Shown here one piece after another: positions 17,653-26,334 of a DNA stretch of 43,053 nt. Source of the DNA: Pseudomonas kitaguniensis (GTDB lineage: Bacteria; Pseudomonadota; Gammaproteobacteria; Pseudomonadales; Pseudomonadaceae); contig NZ_VUAZ01000023.1 in the NCBI RefSeq assembly GCF_009296165.1, forward strand, positions 1 to 43,053. The letters run 5' to 3'. The notes below the pieces were generated by a model that saw only the letters and a list, made by a program, of their open reading frames with translations, had not been told where the DNA came from and made no database searches. Position 1 is the first letter of the stretch; each line of letters opens with the position of its first letter. The translations under genes were made by a program, and so were the position numbers.

Positions 17653-19161
17653 TCAACGCAAATGGGGTAAAGCGGTGTCTTTAAGCAGCTTGGCGGCGCT
17701 CGCAATATCCGGCGCCAGCCAACGGTCTTGCGCGTAAGCCGGTACGACCTCACGCAACAAACGCCAGGCCTTGTCGGTGCCCGCGCCGAAACGCTGGCCC
17801 TTGAGAAACTCGAACGCCTGGGCCGCCAGCAAGTACTCGATGGCAAGAATTTGGGTGACATTGGCCAACAGCTGATGCAGCTTGAGCGCGGCGTTGGTGC
17901 CCATGCTCAGGTGGTCTTCCTGCAGGCCCGAGGTGACGAAGTTGTCGAGCACCGCCGGTTGCGCCAACTGGCGGTTTTGCCCGCACAAGGACGCGGCGAC
18001 GTACTGCACGATCATCATCCCGGAGTTAACCCCGGGGTCGCTGACCAGAAAGGCCGGCAAGCCGCTGACGTGCGGGTTGATCAGGCGGTCGAGGCGGCGT
18101 TCGGCCACCGAGCCGATTTCGGCCATGGCGATGGCCATAAGGTCGGCGGCCAGCGCCACAGACTGCCCGTGCGGGTTGGCCTGTGAAACCACGCGGTAGT
18201 TGTGCGGCGTGCCGAGTACCAGCGGGTTGTCGGTGGCGCTGTTGAGTTCGGTCTCGACCTGGCGAGTCGCGTGTTGTATTTGGTCACGCGCTGCGCCGTG
18301 AATCTGCGGGATCGAGCGAATGCTCAAGGCATCCTGGGTACGCAGGCCTTTGCTGCTGGCGATCACCTCACTGCCGTCGAGCAAGGCACGCAGGTTGCTG
18401 CCGACGAGCTGCATGCCTGGATGGCGTTTGAGGGCGATGATTTCTTCGTCAAACGCGTCGATCTGCCCGCGCTGCGCTTCAAAACTCATGGCGCCGATCA
18501 CGTCGGCCCATTGCAACAAATGCTGCGCGTCAGCCAGGGCCAGGCAGCTCAGGCCGGTCATGCATGGCGTGCCGTTGACCAGGCACAGGCCGTCTTTGGC
18601 GCCGAGCACCACCGGCTGCAAACCCTCGGCGTTCAGGGCGTGTTGTGCGCTGACGATTTGGCCGCGATAGCTCACCGTGCCAACACCGAGCAAGGCCACG
18701 CCCACGTGGGCCATGTGGGTCAAATAACCCACCGAACCCTGCGACGGCACCTGCGGCGTGATGCCGTGGTTGAGCAGCGCGAGCAACGCCTGCACCACCT
18801 GCGGGTGCAGGCCGGATTTGCCGTGGCTGTAATTGATAATTGCGGCGCAAATGATCGCGCGGGTTTGCTCGTCGCTGAGCGCCGGCCCGACGCCACAGGC
18901 GTGGCTCAGCAAAGTGTTGCGCGACAACTGGCTGAGTTGCTCGCCCTTAAGCGACACATTGCACAGCGCGCCCAGCCCGGTGTTGACGCCATACGCACGT
19001 TCGCCGCTGGCGACGATGCGCTGCACGATGGCTTGGGCGTTGTCGATGCGCGCCCAGGCCTGGCCCGAGAGTTCGAGTACGGCGCCAAAGCGTGCGACGG
19101 CGACCACGTCCTGCCAACGCAGCGGGCCGTCGGCGATGATGATTTTTGCTGCCTGTGACAT
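17653..19161 (-). CDS. Histidine ammonia-lyase family paralogue lacking the MIO triad
   Basis: Protein of 502 residues that aligns over its whole length with HutH. The helix start that carries the cofactor reads GSVG-YLTHMAH (residues 142-152) where HutH has [14 protein letters not shown]: precisely the three residues that cyclise into MIO are absent, and the following Asp is Tyr. Of the other catalytic positions, Tyr57, His87, Asn196, Arg282 and Glu415 are kept, but the Tyr283 equivalent is Leu279 and the Phe332 equivalent is Pro330. The canonical lyase chemistry is therefore unlikely. The reading frame is intact and the pocket is partly preserved, so it looks like a maintained protein with another role (regulatory partner, binding protein or different chemistry), not a decaying gene. 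In P. fluorescens SBW25 two hutH genes are reported, with one sufficient for growth on histidine (from memory). ATG 19161 has AAGG upstream. Confidence 0.9.
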   Translation of the reverse strand: MSQAAKIIIADGPLRWQDVVAVARFGAVLELSGQAWARIDNAQAIVQRIVASGERAYGVNTGLGALCNVSLKGEQLSQLSRNTLLSHACGVGPALSDEQTRAIICAAIINYSHGKSGLHPQVVQALLALLNHGITPQVPSQGSVGYLTHMAHVGVALLGVGTVSYRGQIVSAQHALNAEGLQPVVLGAKDGLCLVNGTPCMTGLSCLALADAQHLLQWADVIGAMSFEAQRGQIDAFDEEIIALKRHPGMQLVGSNLRALLDGSEVIASSKGLRTQDALSIRSIPQIHGAARDQIQHATRQVETELNSATDNPLVLGTPHNYRVVSQANPHGQSVALAADLMAIAMAEIGSVAERRLDRLINPHVSGLPAFLVSDPGVNSGMMIVQYVAASLCGQNRQLAQPAVLDNFVTSGLQEDHLSMGTNAALKLHQLLANVTQILAIEYLLAAQAFEFLKGQRFGAGTDKAWRLLREVVPAYAQDRWLAPDIASAAKLLKDTALPHLR

Positions 19162-19194
19162 CTTTGTACCTTCTTCAATTCTTGTGCAGCTTCA

Positions 19195-19291
19195 CTGGCC
19201 TCTTCGGGAGCAAGTCGAAGCGTCGAACCGCCCCTCCCACAGGGGAAATGCATTCCAAATGTGGGAGCGGGCTTGCTCGCGAAAGGGCCAG
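19195..19291. repeat. REPIN-type inverted repeat between hutV and the hutH paralogue
   Basis: About 97 bases bounded by CTGGCC and GGCCAG. The right arm GTGGGAGCGGGCTTGCTCGC (19261-19280) is intact and the left arm is degenerate (GGGAGCAAG then CCCTCCCAC). The centre shares AATGCATTCCAAA with the REPIN at 34044. It lies inside the hut operon, in the 152-base gap. Confidence 0.65.
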
Positions 19292-19313
19292 CAGCCGCAC
19301 CACACCTTTCGGA

Positions 19314-20138
19314 TCAGACCACCGCCGCGCGCCGCTGAACAAACCGGTCCACATACTCATCCGCCGGCGAATGCAAAATCTCGCGCGGCGTGCCGACCTG
19401 GATCAGCTTGCCGTCCTTGAGGATCGCAATGCGGTTGCCGATGCGCACAGCCTCGTCGAGGTCGTGGGTGATGAACACGATGGTTTTGTGCAGGGTCTTT
19501 TGCAGCGCCAGCAATTGGTCCTGCATCTCGGCGCGGATCAGCGGGTCGAGGGCGCTGAAGGCTTCGTCCATCAGGATGATGTCGGTGTCGGCTGCCAAGG
19601 CGCGGGCCAGGCCGACACGTTGGCGCATGCCACCGGACAACTGATGCGGGTATTTGTTTTCGTAGCCCTTCAGGCCCACCGTTTCGACCCAGTGCAGGGC
19701 GCGTTCGGCGCACACCTGCTTGGTTTCGCCGCGCACTTTGAGGCCGTAGGCAACGTTGTCGAGCACGCTCTTGTGCGGCAACAAGCCAAAACTCTGGAAC
19801 ACCATGCTGATCTTGTGCCGACGAAATTGGCGCAGGGCGTCCATGTCGAGTTGCAGGATGTCTTCGCCGTCCACCAGGATCGCGCCACTGGTAGGGTCGA
19901 TCAGGCGGTTGAAGTGGCGCACCAGCGTGGACTTACCCGAGCCCGACAGGCCCATGATCACAAAAATCTCGCCGGTAGCGATGCTCAGCGACAAGTCGTT
20001 CACGCCCACCACGCAACCGGTTTCGGCCAGCACCTGGTCTTTGCTCTTGCCCTGACCAATCAGCGCCAGGGCTTCTTTGGAGCGGTTACCGAAAATCTTG
20101 AAGACGTTTTTAACTTCAATTTTGCTGACGCTAGTCAT
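19314..20138 (-). CDS. hutV: Histidine ABC transporter ATP-binding protein
   Basis: ATPase of the glycine-betaine/proline (ProV/OpuAA) class, 274 residues, energising uptake through HutW with HutX. Walker [10 protein letters not shown] lies at about residues 64-72, the signature is [15 protein letters not shown], Walker [13 protein letters not shown], and the H-loop [14 protein letters not shown]. The N-terminal stretch [21 protein letters not shown] is typical of this class. There are no C-terminal CBS domains, unlike many osmoregulated ProV proteins, which fits a substrate importer rather than an osmosensor. The start overlaps the hutW stop in an ATGA. Location inside the hut operon supports histidine as substrate. 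Confidence 0.93.
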   Translation of the reverse strand: MTSVSKIEVKNVFKIFGNRSKEALALIGQGKSKDQVLAETGCVVGVNDLSLSIATGEIFVIMGLSGSGKSTLVRHFNRLIDPTSGAILVDGEDILQLDMDALRQFRRHKISMVFQSFGLLPHKSVLDNVAYGLKVRGETKQVCAERALHWVETVGLKGYENKYPHQLSGGMRQRVGLARALAADTDIILMDEAFSALDPLIRAEMQDQLLALQKTLHKTIVFITHDLDEAVRIGNRIAILKDGKLIQVGTPREILHSPADEYVDRFVQRRAAVV

Positions 20139-20986
20139 TTGCTCGCCTCGTGCCGTGGACGACCATAGGCCTGGGTAATGCGGTCGATGACCACTGCAAG
20201 AATCACGATCGCCAGCCCGGCTTCCAGGCCTCGGCCGACGTTGAGGGTCTGAATGCCCACCAGTACATCTTCACCCAAGCCACGCGCGCCGATCATCGAG
20301 GCGATCACCACCATAGACAGCGCCATCATGGTGGTCTGGTTGATACCGGCCATGATGCTTGGCAGTGCCAGCGGCAGTTGCACGCCGAACAGTTGCTGCC
20401 AGCGGTTGGCACCGAACGCGTTGATGGCTTCCATGACCTCGCCATCGACTTGGCGAATGCCCAAGTCGGTCAGGCGGATCAGCGGCGGCGCGGCGTAGAT
20501 CACCGTGGCGAAAATCGCCGGCACCTTACCCAGGCCGAACAGCATCAACACCGGAATCAGGTACACAAAGCTCGGCATGGTTTGCATGATGTCGAGCAAT
20601 GGCATCAACACCGAGCGTAGGCGATTGCTGCGCGCCGACAAAATGCCCAGCGGAATACCGATCAGCACCGAGATCACCGTGGCGACCATCATCAGCGCCA
20701 GGGTTTGCATCAGCTTGTCCCACAGGCCAACCGCGCCCACCAGGAACAGCAAACCGACAATCACCGCCGTGGTCAGCACCTTGCGGGTGGCGTGCCAGGC
20801 AATGCCGCCGACGATGGCCAACATCAGCCACCAGGGCGCCGCGCGCAACAACCCTTCCAGGTTGACGATGGCCCATAGCAGGGTGTCGGAGATGTGCCGG
20901 AACACATCACCGTAGTTAGTGACCAGTGAGTCGACCCAACCGTTGACCCAGTCGGCGATGGAAAACGTAAAACTCTCAGGAAACAT
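20135..20986 (-). CDS. hutW: Histidine ABC transporter permease
   Basis: Inner-membrane permease of the ProW/OpuAB class, 283 residues, with several membrane segments from about residue 45 ([19 protein letters not shown]) to 270. The conserved cytoplasmic EAA loop reads [20 protein letters not shown], followed by the family stretch [22 protein letters not shown] choose ATG 20986 ([19 protein letters not shown]), the usual start of this family; the in-frame extension upstream to 21052 looks non-coding. The ribosome site (GAGAG) is weak. It lies 71 bases after hutX and is coupled to hutV by a 4-base overlap. Confidence 0.93.
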   Translation of the reverse strand: MFPESFTFSIADWVNGWVDSLVTNYGDVFRHISDTLLWAIVNLEGLLRAAPWWLMLAIVGGIAWHATRKVLTTAVIVGLLFLVGAVGLWDKLMQTLALMMVATVISVLIGIPLGILSARSNRLRSVLMPLLDIMQTMPSFVYLIPVLMLFGLGKVPAIFATVIYAAPPLIRLTDLGIRQVDGEVMEAINAFGANRWQQLFGVQLPLALPSIMAGINQTTMMALSMVVIASMIGARGLGEDVLVGIQTLNVGRGLEAGLAIVILAVVIDRITQAYGRPRHEASK

Positions 20987-21057
20987 AGCGTGCTCTCGAT
21001 CCAGTGGGTTGTGGCTGGGCGCCCGCTCGCCTGTTAAGGCGTGCGGGCGCACTCAAC

Positions 21058-22023
21058 CTACAAGGCCGCGTCGATTTTTTTGGCTGCGTCTTCACTCACC
21101 CAGGCGTGCCAGACTTCAGGATGTTCCTTGAGGAAAATTTTCGCCAGTTTCGGCGACTCAATTCGTTCCTTGGCCATGCGGCCCAAGTTCTGGTTCAGCA
21201 GGTCGATGGGCAGGTTGACCTTTTCCAGCACGGCGACCAGTTCAGGCGCTTGCTCGTGGAAGGCTTTCGACAGGCCAACCTTGATGCTCACGCTTTTATC
21301 CACGCCGGGTCTTTCTTCCAGCTTGACCAGGTCGACCTGGCCCATCAGCGGGGTTGGCGACCAGTAATAGAACAGAATCGGCTCGCCGCGCTTGTAGCTC
21401 GACAGCACTGCCGCATCCAGCGCCGGGCCGGTGCCTGGGCGGAAGTTAGTGTAGGTGCTTTCGAGGCCATAGCTTTTGAGCATTTCACTGTTGTCCAGCT
21501 CACAGGTCCAACCGGCCGGGCAGTTGTAGAAACGGCCCTTGGACGGTTCTTCCTGGTCCTTGAACACGGCGGCATATTTGGCCAGGTCGGCGATGCTTTT
21601 CAGGCCCGGCGCCTTGGCTTCGAGTTTGCGTTTGGCATCGCCTTCGATCACGTAACGCGGCACGTACCAACCTTCAATGGCGCCCACAATCGGCGCACCC
21701 ACGCCGACGACTTTGCCGGCCTTCTCGGCCTTGTTCCAGACTTCGCTGCGGCCGACCCATTCTTCGGCGAACACCTGAATGTCATTGCTGCTCAGGGCGT
21801 TTTCCATGGTGATGGAATTGCCCGGCAGGCTGTCGGTTTTGCAGTCGTAGCCCTTTTCGAGGACGGTTTGCAGGATGTCGGTGAGCAACATGCCGCTTTC
21901 CCAGTTCAGGCCTGCGAATTTCACCGGTTTACCGGATTCGCACCAGCCGGCCGCCTGCGCGCCAGCACTCGCCAACACGCTCACAGAGAACACTGTCGCC
22001 AGCAGGGTCTTAGTCATTTTCAT
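21058..22023 (-). CDS. hutX: Histidine ABC transporter substrate-binding protein
   Basis: Periplasmic binding protein of the OpuAC/ProX class, 321 residues. The signal peptide is MKMTKTLLATVFSVSVLASA with cleavage after AQA. The mature part begins GWCESGKPVKFAGLNWESG and contains aromatic-rich stretches such as VGAIEGWYVPRYVIEG and PILFYYWSPTPLMG, which in this class build the cage for a cationic ligand. It partners HutW and HutV. The ATG at 22023 is chosen; a second ATG at 22017 is equally possible for the signal peptide. It lies 69 bases after the NCS1 permease gene. Confidence 0.93.
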   Translation of the reverse strand: MKMTKTLLATVFSVSVLASAGAQAAGWCESGKPVKFAGLNWESGMLLTDILQTVLEKGYDCKTDSLPGNSITMENALSSNDIQVFAEEWVGRSEVWNKAEKAGKVVGVGAPIVGAIEGWYVPRYVIEGDAKRKLEAKAPGLKSIADLAKYAAVFKDQEEPSKGRFYNCPAGWTCELDNSEMLKSYGLESTYTNFRPGTGPALDAAVLSSYKRGEPILFYYWSPTPLMGQVDLVKLEERPGVDKSVSIKVGLSKAFHEQAPELVAVLEKVNLPIDLLNQNLGRMAKERIESPKLAKIFLKEHPEVWHAWVSEDAAKKIDAAL

Positions 22024-22092
22024 TGTTGTGACGCTCCCAATCTTGAAATGGATTACGGCAGTCAGTAGGCGTCCTGCCCTGTCCACGTCCCA

Positions 22093-23562
22093 TCAGGCTT
22101 GTGCAGCCAGCCCGTTATTTTTAGGGGTAGTTATGCGTGTAGCGCCCTGCTCTACCGGCAGAATCAGGTGTTCGGGGACTGCGCCGTGCCATTTTTTCGC
22201 ACACAGGTAGTACAGGGCGGCGGGCAGCACCAGGCCGATGATCCAGGAAATATCCACATCACCCAGCGCGGCAACCAGCGGGCCGGTGTAGAACTTGGTG
22301 GAGATGAACGGCAATTGCACCAGCACACCAAACACGTAAACGCTGATACCGAGCGGGTTCCAGCGGCCGTAGCGACCGGTCGGATCGGCCAGTGCCGGTA
22401 CGTCATAACGGTCGCGGGTGATGCAGTAGTAGTCCACCAGGTTGATCGCACTCCATGGCGTAAAAAACGCCAGCAGGAACAAGATGAAGGACTTGAATGC
22501 ACCGAGGAACGAGTGCTGGCCGAGCAAGGCGATCAGGGTTGCAGCACCGACGATCACCAGCACGAACACCAGCCGCTGCAAGCGCGTCACCTCCAGGCGA
22601 CCGCGAAAGCCACTGATGATGGTCGCAATGCACATGAAGCTGCCGTAGGAATTGAGCGTAGAAATAGTCACTTTGCCGAACGCGATGCTGAAGTACAGCA
22701 ACGCAGCCGTCGCACCGGTGCCGCCCAACCCGACGATGTAGGCCACCTCGTGACCGGCGAACTGCCCGTTGGACATGGCGGCGGCAAACACGCCGAGGAT
22801 CATCGCCACCTGTGCGCCAATCACCGAGCCCGCGCCAGCCGCCAGAAAGGTTTTCAGCGACGACGTGTTGCTCGGCAAGTAGCGTGAGTAGTCGGCCACG
22901 TAAGGGCCGAAAGCGATTTGCCAGGAGGCTGCGAGCGACACTGCGAGCAAAAAACTGCTCCAACTGAAGTGGCGGATTTGCAGGAGTGCACCCACGTCGG
23001 TCTGGCTGATCAGCCGACTGAACAGATAAACAAAGGCGATCACGCCAATGACGCTGGCGACACGGCCGATGAAATGGATCACCCGGTAGCCGAGCACCGT
23101 GACCAGCACAATGACACTGGCGAAGATCAGGATGCCAACGCTGTCGCTGACGCCAAACAACTGGCCCAGCGCCTGGCCGGAAAGCACCGCGCCGGTTGCG
23201 GTGAACCCCAGGTACATCAAACACACCAGCACAATCGGGATGGCCGCGCCATACACGCCGAACTGCACGCGGCTGGAAATCATCTGCGGCAGCCCGAGCT
23301 TTGGCCCTTGCGCCGCGTGCAACGCCATGACACCGCCGCCGAGCAATTGACCGATCAGCAGGCCGATCAACGACCAGAACACATCACCGCCCAACACCAC
23401 GGCCAACGCCCCGGTGACGATGGCGGTGATCTGCAGGTTGGCACCCAGCCACAGGGTGAACTGGCTGAAGAGACGGCCGTGGCGTTCCGATTCCGGGATG
23501 TAGTCGATCGAACGTCGCTCGATCAACGGGGTGGTGCTTGCACGCGCGTCATTTGCAGCCAT
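22093..23562 (-). CDS. NCS1-family permease, candidate urocanate transporter
   Basis: Integral membrane protein of 489 residues of the cytosine/purine (NCS1, CodB-like) transporter family, with about 12 hydrophobic segments. Family stretches include IPESERHGRLFSQFTLWLGA at residues 22-41, WQIAFGPYVADYSRYLP and FFTPWSAINLVDYY. Names from homology would say cytosine permease, but it lies 43 bases downstream of hutU and upstream of hutX. In P. fluorescens SBW25 the transporter in this operon position is, from memory, HutTu, used for urocanate. Urocanate import is therefore the best inference; histidine or another imidazole compound is possible. ATG 23562 has GAGG upstream. Confidence 0.85.
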   Translation of the reverse strand: MAANDARASTTPLIERRSIDYIPESERHGRLFSQFTLWLGANLQITAIVTGALAVVLGGDVFWSLIGLLIGQLLGGGVMALHAAQGPKLGLPQMISSRVQFGVYGAAIPIVLVCLMYLGFTATGAVLSGQALGQLFGVSDSVGILIFASVIVLVTVLGYRVIHFIGRVASVIGVIAFVYLFSRLISQTDVGALLQIRHFSWSSFLLAVSLAASWQIAFGPYVADYSRYLPSNTSSLKTFLAAGAGSVIGAQVAMILGVFAAAMSNGQFAGHEVAYIVGLGGTGATAALLYFSIAFGKVTISTLNSYGSFMCIATIISGFRGRLEVTRLQRLVFVLVIVGAATLIALLGQHSFLGAFKSFILFLLAFFTPWSAINLVDYYCITRDRYDVPALADPTGRYGRWNPLGISVYVFGVLVQLPFISTKFYTGPLVAALGDVDISWIIGLVLPAALYYLCAKKWHGAVPEHLILPVEQGATRITTPKNNGLAAQA

Positions 23563-23605
23563 GGGTGTTCAACCTCTGATGGATTGTTTTCTGGGTGGCG
23601 CTGGC

Positions 23606-25288
23606 TTACTTGATCATCGGCAGGTTCAAGCCCTGCTCTTTGGCGCAGTCGATGGCGATCTGGTAACCGGCGTCTGCGTGGCGCATCACGCCGGTGGCCG
23701 GGTCGTTGTGCAGCACGCGGGCAATACGCTCGGCCGCCTCATCGGTGCCGTCGCACACAATCACCATGCCCGAATGCTGGGAGAAGCCCATGCCCACGCC
23801 GCCGCCGTGGTGCAGCGAAACCCAGGTCGCGCCGCTGGCGGTGTTGAGCAAGGCGTTAAGCAGTGGCCAATCGGACACGGCGTCGGAGCCGTCTTGCATG
23901 GATTCGGTTTCGCGGTTAGGGCTTGCAACCGAGCCGGAGTCGAGGTGGTCACGGCCGATGACGACCGGCGCCGACAACTCGCCGCTGCGTACCATTTCGT
24001 TGAACGCCAGGCCCAACTTGGCGCGCTGGCCGAGGCCAACCCAGCAGATACGCGCCGGCAGGCCCTGGAAGCTGATGCGCTCGCGGGCCATGTCCAGCCA
24101 GTTGTGCAGGTGGGCGTCGTCGGGGATCAGCTCTTTGACTTTGGCGTCGGTCTTGTAAATGTCCTGCGGGTCGCCCGACAGTGCGGCCCAGCGGAACGGG
24201 CCGATGCCACGGCAGAACAGCGGGCGGATGTACGCCGGCACAAAACCGGGGAAGTCGAAGGCGTTTTCGACGCCTTCTTCTTGCGCCATCTGGCGAATGT
24301 TGTTGCCGTAGTCGAAGGTCGGAATGCCCTGCTTTTGGAACTCAAGCATTGCTTTCACGTGCACGGCCATCGACTGTTTGGCGGCCTTGATCACGGCTGC
24401 TGGTTCGGTCTTGGCGCGGGCGCGGTATTCGTCCCACGTCCAGCCAGCCGGCAGGTAACCATTGAGCGGATCGTGGGCGCTGGTCTGGTCGGTGACCATG
24501 TCTGGGCGCACGCCGCGCTTGACCAGTTCCGGCAGAATTTCAGCCGCGTTGCCCAGCAGGGCGATGGAGATGGCCTTGCCTTCTTGGGTGTATTTGGCAA
24601 TGCGCGCCAAGGCGTCGTCGAGGTCGGTGGCTTGCTCGTCGACATAACGGCTGGCCAGGCGGAAATCGATGCTGACCTGTTGGCATTCAATGTTCAGCGA
24701 GCAGGCGCCCGCCAGGGTAGCGGCCAACGGTTGCGCGCCGCCCATGCCGCCGAGCCCGGCGGTGAGTACCCAACGGCCCTTGAGGTTCGAATCGTAGTGC
24801 TGGCGCCCGGCTTCGACGAAGGTTTCATAGGTGCCCTGGACGATGCCTTGGCTGCCGATGTAGATCCAGCTGCCGGCGGTCATCTGGCCGTACATGGCCA
24901 GGCCCTTGGCGTCCAGTTCGTTGAAGTGTTCCCAACTGGCCCAGTGCGGCACCAGGTTGGAGTTGGCGATCAATACGCGCGGCGCATTGCTGTGGGTCTT
25001 GAACACGCCGACCGGCTTGCCGGATTGCACCAGCAGGGTTTCGTCGTCATTCAGGTGGGTAAGGCTCTCGACAATTTGGTCGTAGCACTCCCAGTTACGC
25101 GCTGCACGGCCGATACCGCCGTACACCACCAGTTCTTTCGGGTTCTCGGCCACTTGCGGGTCGAGGTTGTTCATCAGCATGCGCAGCGGTGCTTCAGTCA
25201 GCCAGCTTTTGGCGGTGAGCTTGTTACCGCGGGCTGCGCGGATTTCGACGTCACGGTATTTAGTAGGCTTAGCGGAAAAATCGGTCAC
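23606..25288 (-). CDS. hutU: Urocanate hydratase
   Basis: Second step of histidine breakdown: urocanate to 4-imidazolone-5-propanoate, using tightly bound NAD as an electrophile. The protein has 560 residues. The NAD-binding glycine stretch [16 protein letters not shown] lies near 176-191, and the catalytic cysteine in [10 protein letters not shown] near residue 415 corresponds to Cys410 of the P. putida enzyme. I choose GTG 25288 ([16 protein letters not shown], read as Met) because AGGAG is seven bases upstream; a GTG at 25306 would add six residues but has no such site. It is the first gene of the long operon to hutG and has its own promoter region with a HutC operator. Confidence 0.96.
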   Translation of the reverse strand: MTDFSAKPTKYRDVEIRAARGNKLTAKSWLTEAPLRMLMNNLDPQVAENPKELVVYGGIGRAARNWECYDQIVESLTHLNDDETLLVQSGKPVGVFKTHSNAPRVLIANSNLVPHWASWEHFNELDAKGLAMYGQMTAGSWIYIGSQGIVQGTYETFVEAGRQHYDSNLKGRWVLTAGLGGMGGAQPLAATLAGACSLNIECQQVSIDFRLASRYVDEQATDLDDALARIAKYTQEGKAISIALLGNAAEILPELVKRGVRPDMVTDQTSAHDPLNGYLPAGWTWDEYRARAKTEPAAVIKAAKQSMAVHVKAMLEFQKQGIPTFDYGNNIRQMAQEEGVENAFDFPGFVPAYIRPLFCRGIGPFRWAALSGDPQDIYKTDAKVKELIPDDAHLHNWLDMARERISFQGLPARICWVGLGQRAKLGLAFNEMVRSGELSAPVVIGRDHLDSGSVASPNRETESMQDGSDAVSDWPLLNALLNTASGATWVSLHHGGGVGMGFSQHSGMVIVCDGTDEAAERIARVLHNDPATGVMRHADAGYQIAIDCAKEQGLNLPMIK

Positions 25289-25356
25289 AGCTGGACTCCT
25301 CGGCACGATGCGCGAACATGGAGGGTGCGAAAGGGAGTCTTACGCACACACCTTTA

Positions 25357-25370
25357 CTTGTACATACAAG
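25357..25370 (-). promoter_or_regulatory. HutC operator at the hutU promoter
   Basis: CTTGTACATACAAG is a 14-bp dyad (CTTGTA / TACAAG) fitting the TGTA-N2-TACA form known for HutC sites; its complement CTTGTATGTACAAG is, from memory, close to the P. putida hutU operator. It lies where the neighbouring sigma-54 promoter would start transcription, so HutC bound here should block initiation, with urocanate as inducer. Confidence 0.75.
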
Positions 25371-25374
25371 CATA

Positions 25375-25390
25375 TGCAATCGAGCGGCCA
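25375..25390 (-). promoter_or_regulatory. Sigma-54 promoter of the hutU-hutG operon
   Basis: Read on the minus strand: TGGCCGCTCGATTGCA. It has the -24 TGG and -12 TTGCA boxes with GG and GC exactly 10 bases apart. Start of transcription is predicted near 25364, inside the HutC operator and about 75 bases before hutU. The 210 bases upstream (25391-25601), where a CbrB or NtrC enhancer would sit, hold a half-site TTGGTGCA at 25553-25560 but no clear full palindrome. Confidence 0.6.
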
Positions 25391-25601
25391 ACTTTCTGAG
25401 TGGGTTGTGGAGATTTTTTTGTGAGGCGTGCAAAAGCCTTGAAAATTAAGGCTTCGGGGCGGGATTAAATTTGTTTTGGGGGAGGTTTGCAGCGCAGGCT
25501 GGGTTGTGGCGACAGCGAGCGTTTGCGCCACGCTGGGGCGTTCGGTAACAAATTGGTGCACAGGGCTGGAAACAAAATTTTGTGACAATCACAGATCAAC
25601 C

Positions 25602-25688
25602 GTGGGAGGGGGCTTGCTCCCGATGGGGGTGTGTCAGTGCCAGATGTACTGGCTGACACACCGCAATCGGGAGCAAGCCCCCTCCCAC
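25602..25688. repeat. REPIN between hutU and hutD
   Basis: Two 23-base arms in opposite orientation, GTGGGAGGGGGCTTGCTCCC plus GAT (25602-25624) and its exact complement (25666-25688). Between them is a smaller inverted repeat (TGTCAG / CTGACA with CCAG / CTGG). A textbook paired REP element of fluorescent pseudomonads. Confidence 0.8.
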
Positions 25689-25690
25689 AG

Positions 25691-25772
25691 GTTTCCACAG
25701 TTTCCACAGTTTCCACAGTTTCCACAGTTTGCAGAGTTTGCAGAGTTTGCAGAGTTTGCAGAGCTTCCAGCG
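25691..25772. repeat. 9-bp tandem repeat array next to hutD
   Basis: Four exact copies of GTTTCCACA (25691-25726) run directly into four exact copies of GTTTGCAGA (25727-25762), then one degraded unit GCTTCCAGC (25763-25771). The array starts two bases after the REPIN arm and ends three bases before the hutD stop codon. It is non-coding in any sensible frame; its regular period makes copy-number variation likely. Confidence 0.9.
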
Positions 25773-25774
25773 TT

Positions 25775-26334
25775 TTAACCGCGTGCAGTCAGTTCGATCA
25801 GGCAGCAGCGCCCGGTGACGGCGAGATCCAGCAGGCCAGTGTTACCGTCCACTTGCAGGCAATCGTGATGGCCGAGCTTTTGGTCGAGCACTTTCACCTC
25901 ATCCGCCACGCTGAACACCAACACCGTCTGCGCGGTGCTGAAAAACCGCTGCACGCCGTCAATCCACTGCAGGCGCGCATGGTAGCGCTCAGGCGAATAA
26001 ATCAGGTTGAAGTCGCGGATCGGCCCGGTGATCAAGCGGCACGACACTTCGCTCTCACCCTTGAACGCAAACGGCTGCAGCGTTAACAAGCCGCGCTGCT
26101 CCTCGCCGTCCACCGTCAGCACCATGCCGGCGCCTTTGATCACGGTGATCACGCGCTGGTAACCTTCGAAGGTCGAAAAGCCACCTGACTCGGCAATGTC
26201 GGCAATCGACAGGCGCCAGCCAAAACCCTCCAGGCCGGTGCCTGCGTCACGCGTGATTTCTTCGGTGCTGCCGCCGCCGTTTTTCCACGGCATGCGAATG
26301 TAATCGGCGCGCGCCAGACTTTCACTTCACTCAT
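25775..26334 (-). pseudogene. hutD: HutD family protein, frameshifted near its start
   Basis: HutD is a cupin-fold protein that in P. fluorescens fine-tunes hut expression (from memory). The expected start is ATG 26334, overlapping the hutC stop in an ATGA and reading MSEVKVWRA. After nine residues the family sequence (ADYIR, then MPWKNGGGSTEEITRDAG) continues in another frame. One base missing in the GC run at about 26304-26314 would account for this, restoring VWRAADYIRMPWKNGGG and a 186-residue protein. The rest is intact to the stop at 25775. An internal ATG at 26293 could still give a 172-residue product lacking only the first 14 residues, so function may survive. Either a real lesion or a sequence error. 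Confidence 0.75.

Noticed and set aside
25553..25560. NtrC or CbrB enhancer upstream of hutU (TTGGTGCA)
   Set aside because: Only one half-site; the partner position reads GGTAAC. Too weak to call.
25691..25772. CRISPR array
   Set aside because: Units are 9 bp, directly adjacent, with no spacers; no cas genes.
25465..25778. Open frames through the 9-bp tandem array, e.g. repeated Val-Glu-Thr
   Set aside because: A 9-bp repeat trivially keeps frame. No ribosome site and no similarity to a protein; it overlaps the REPIN.
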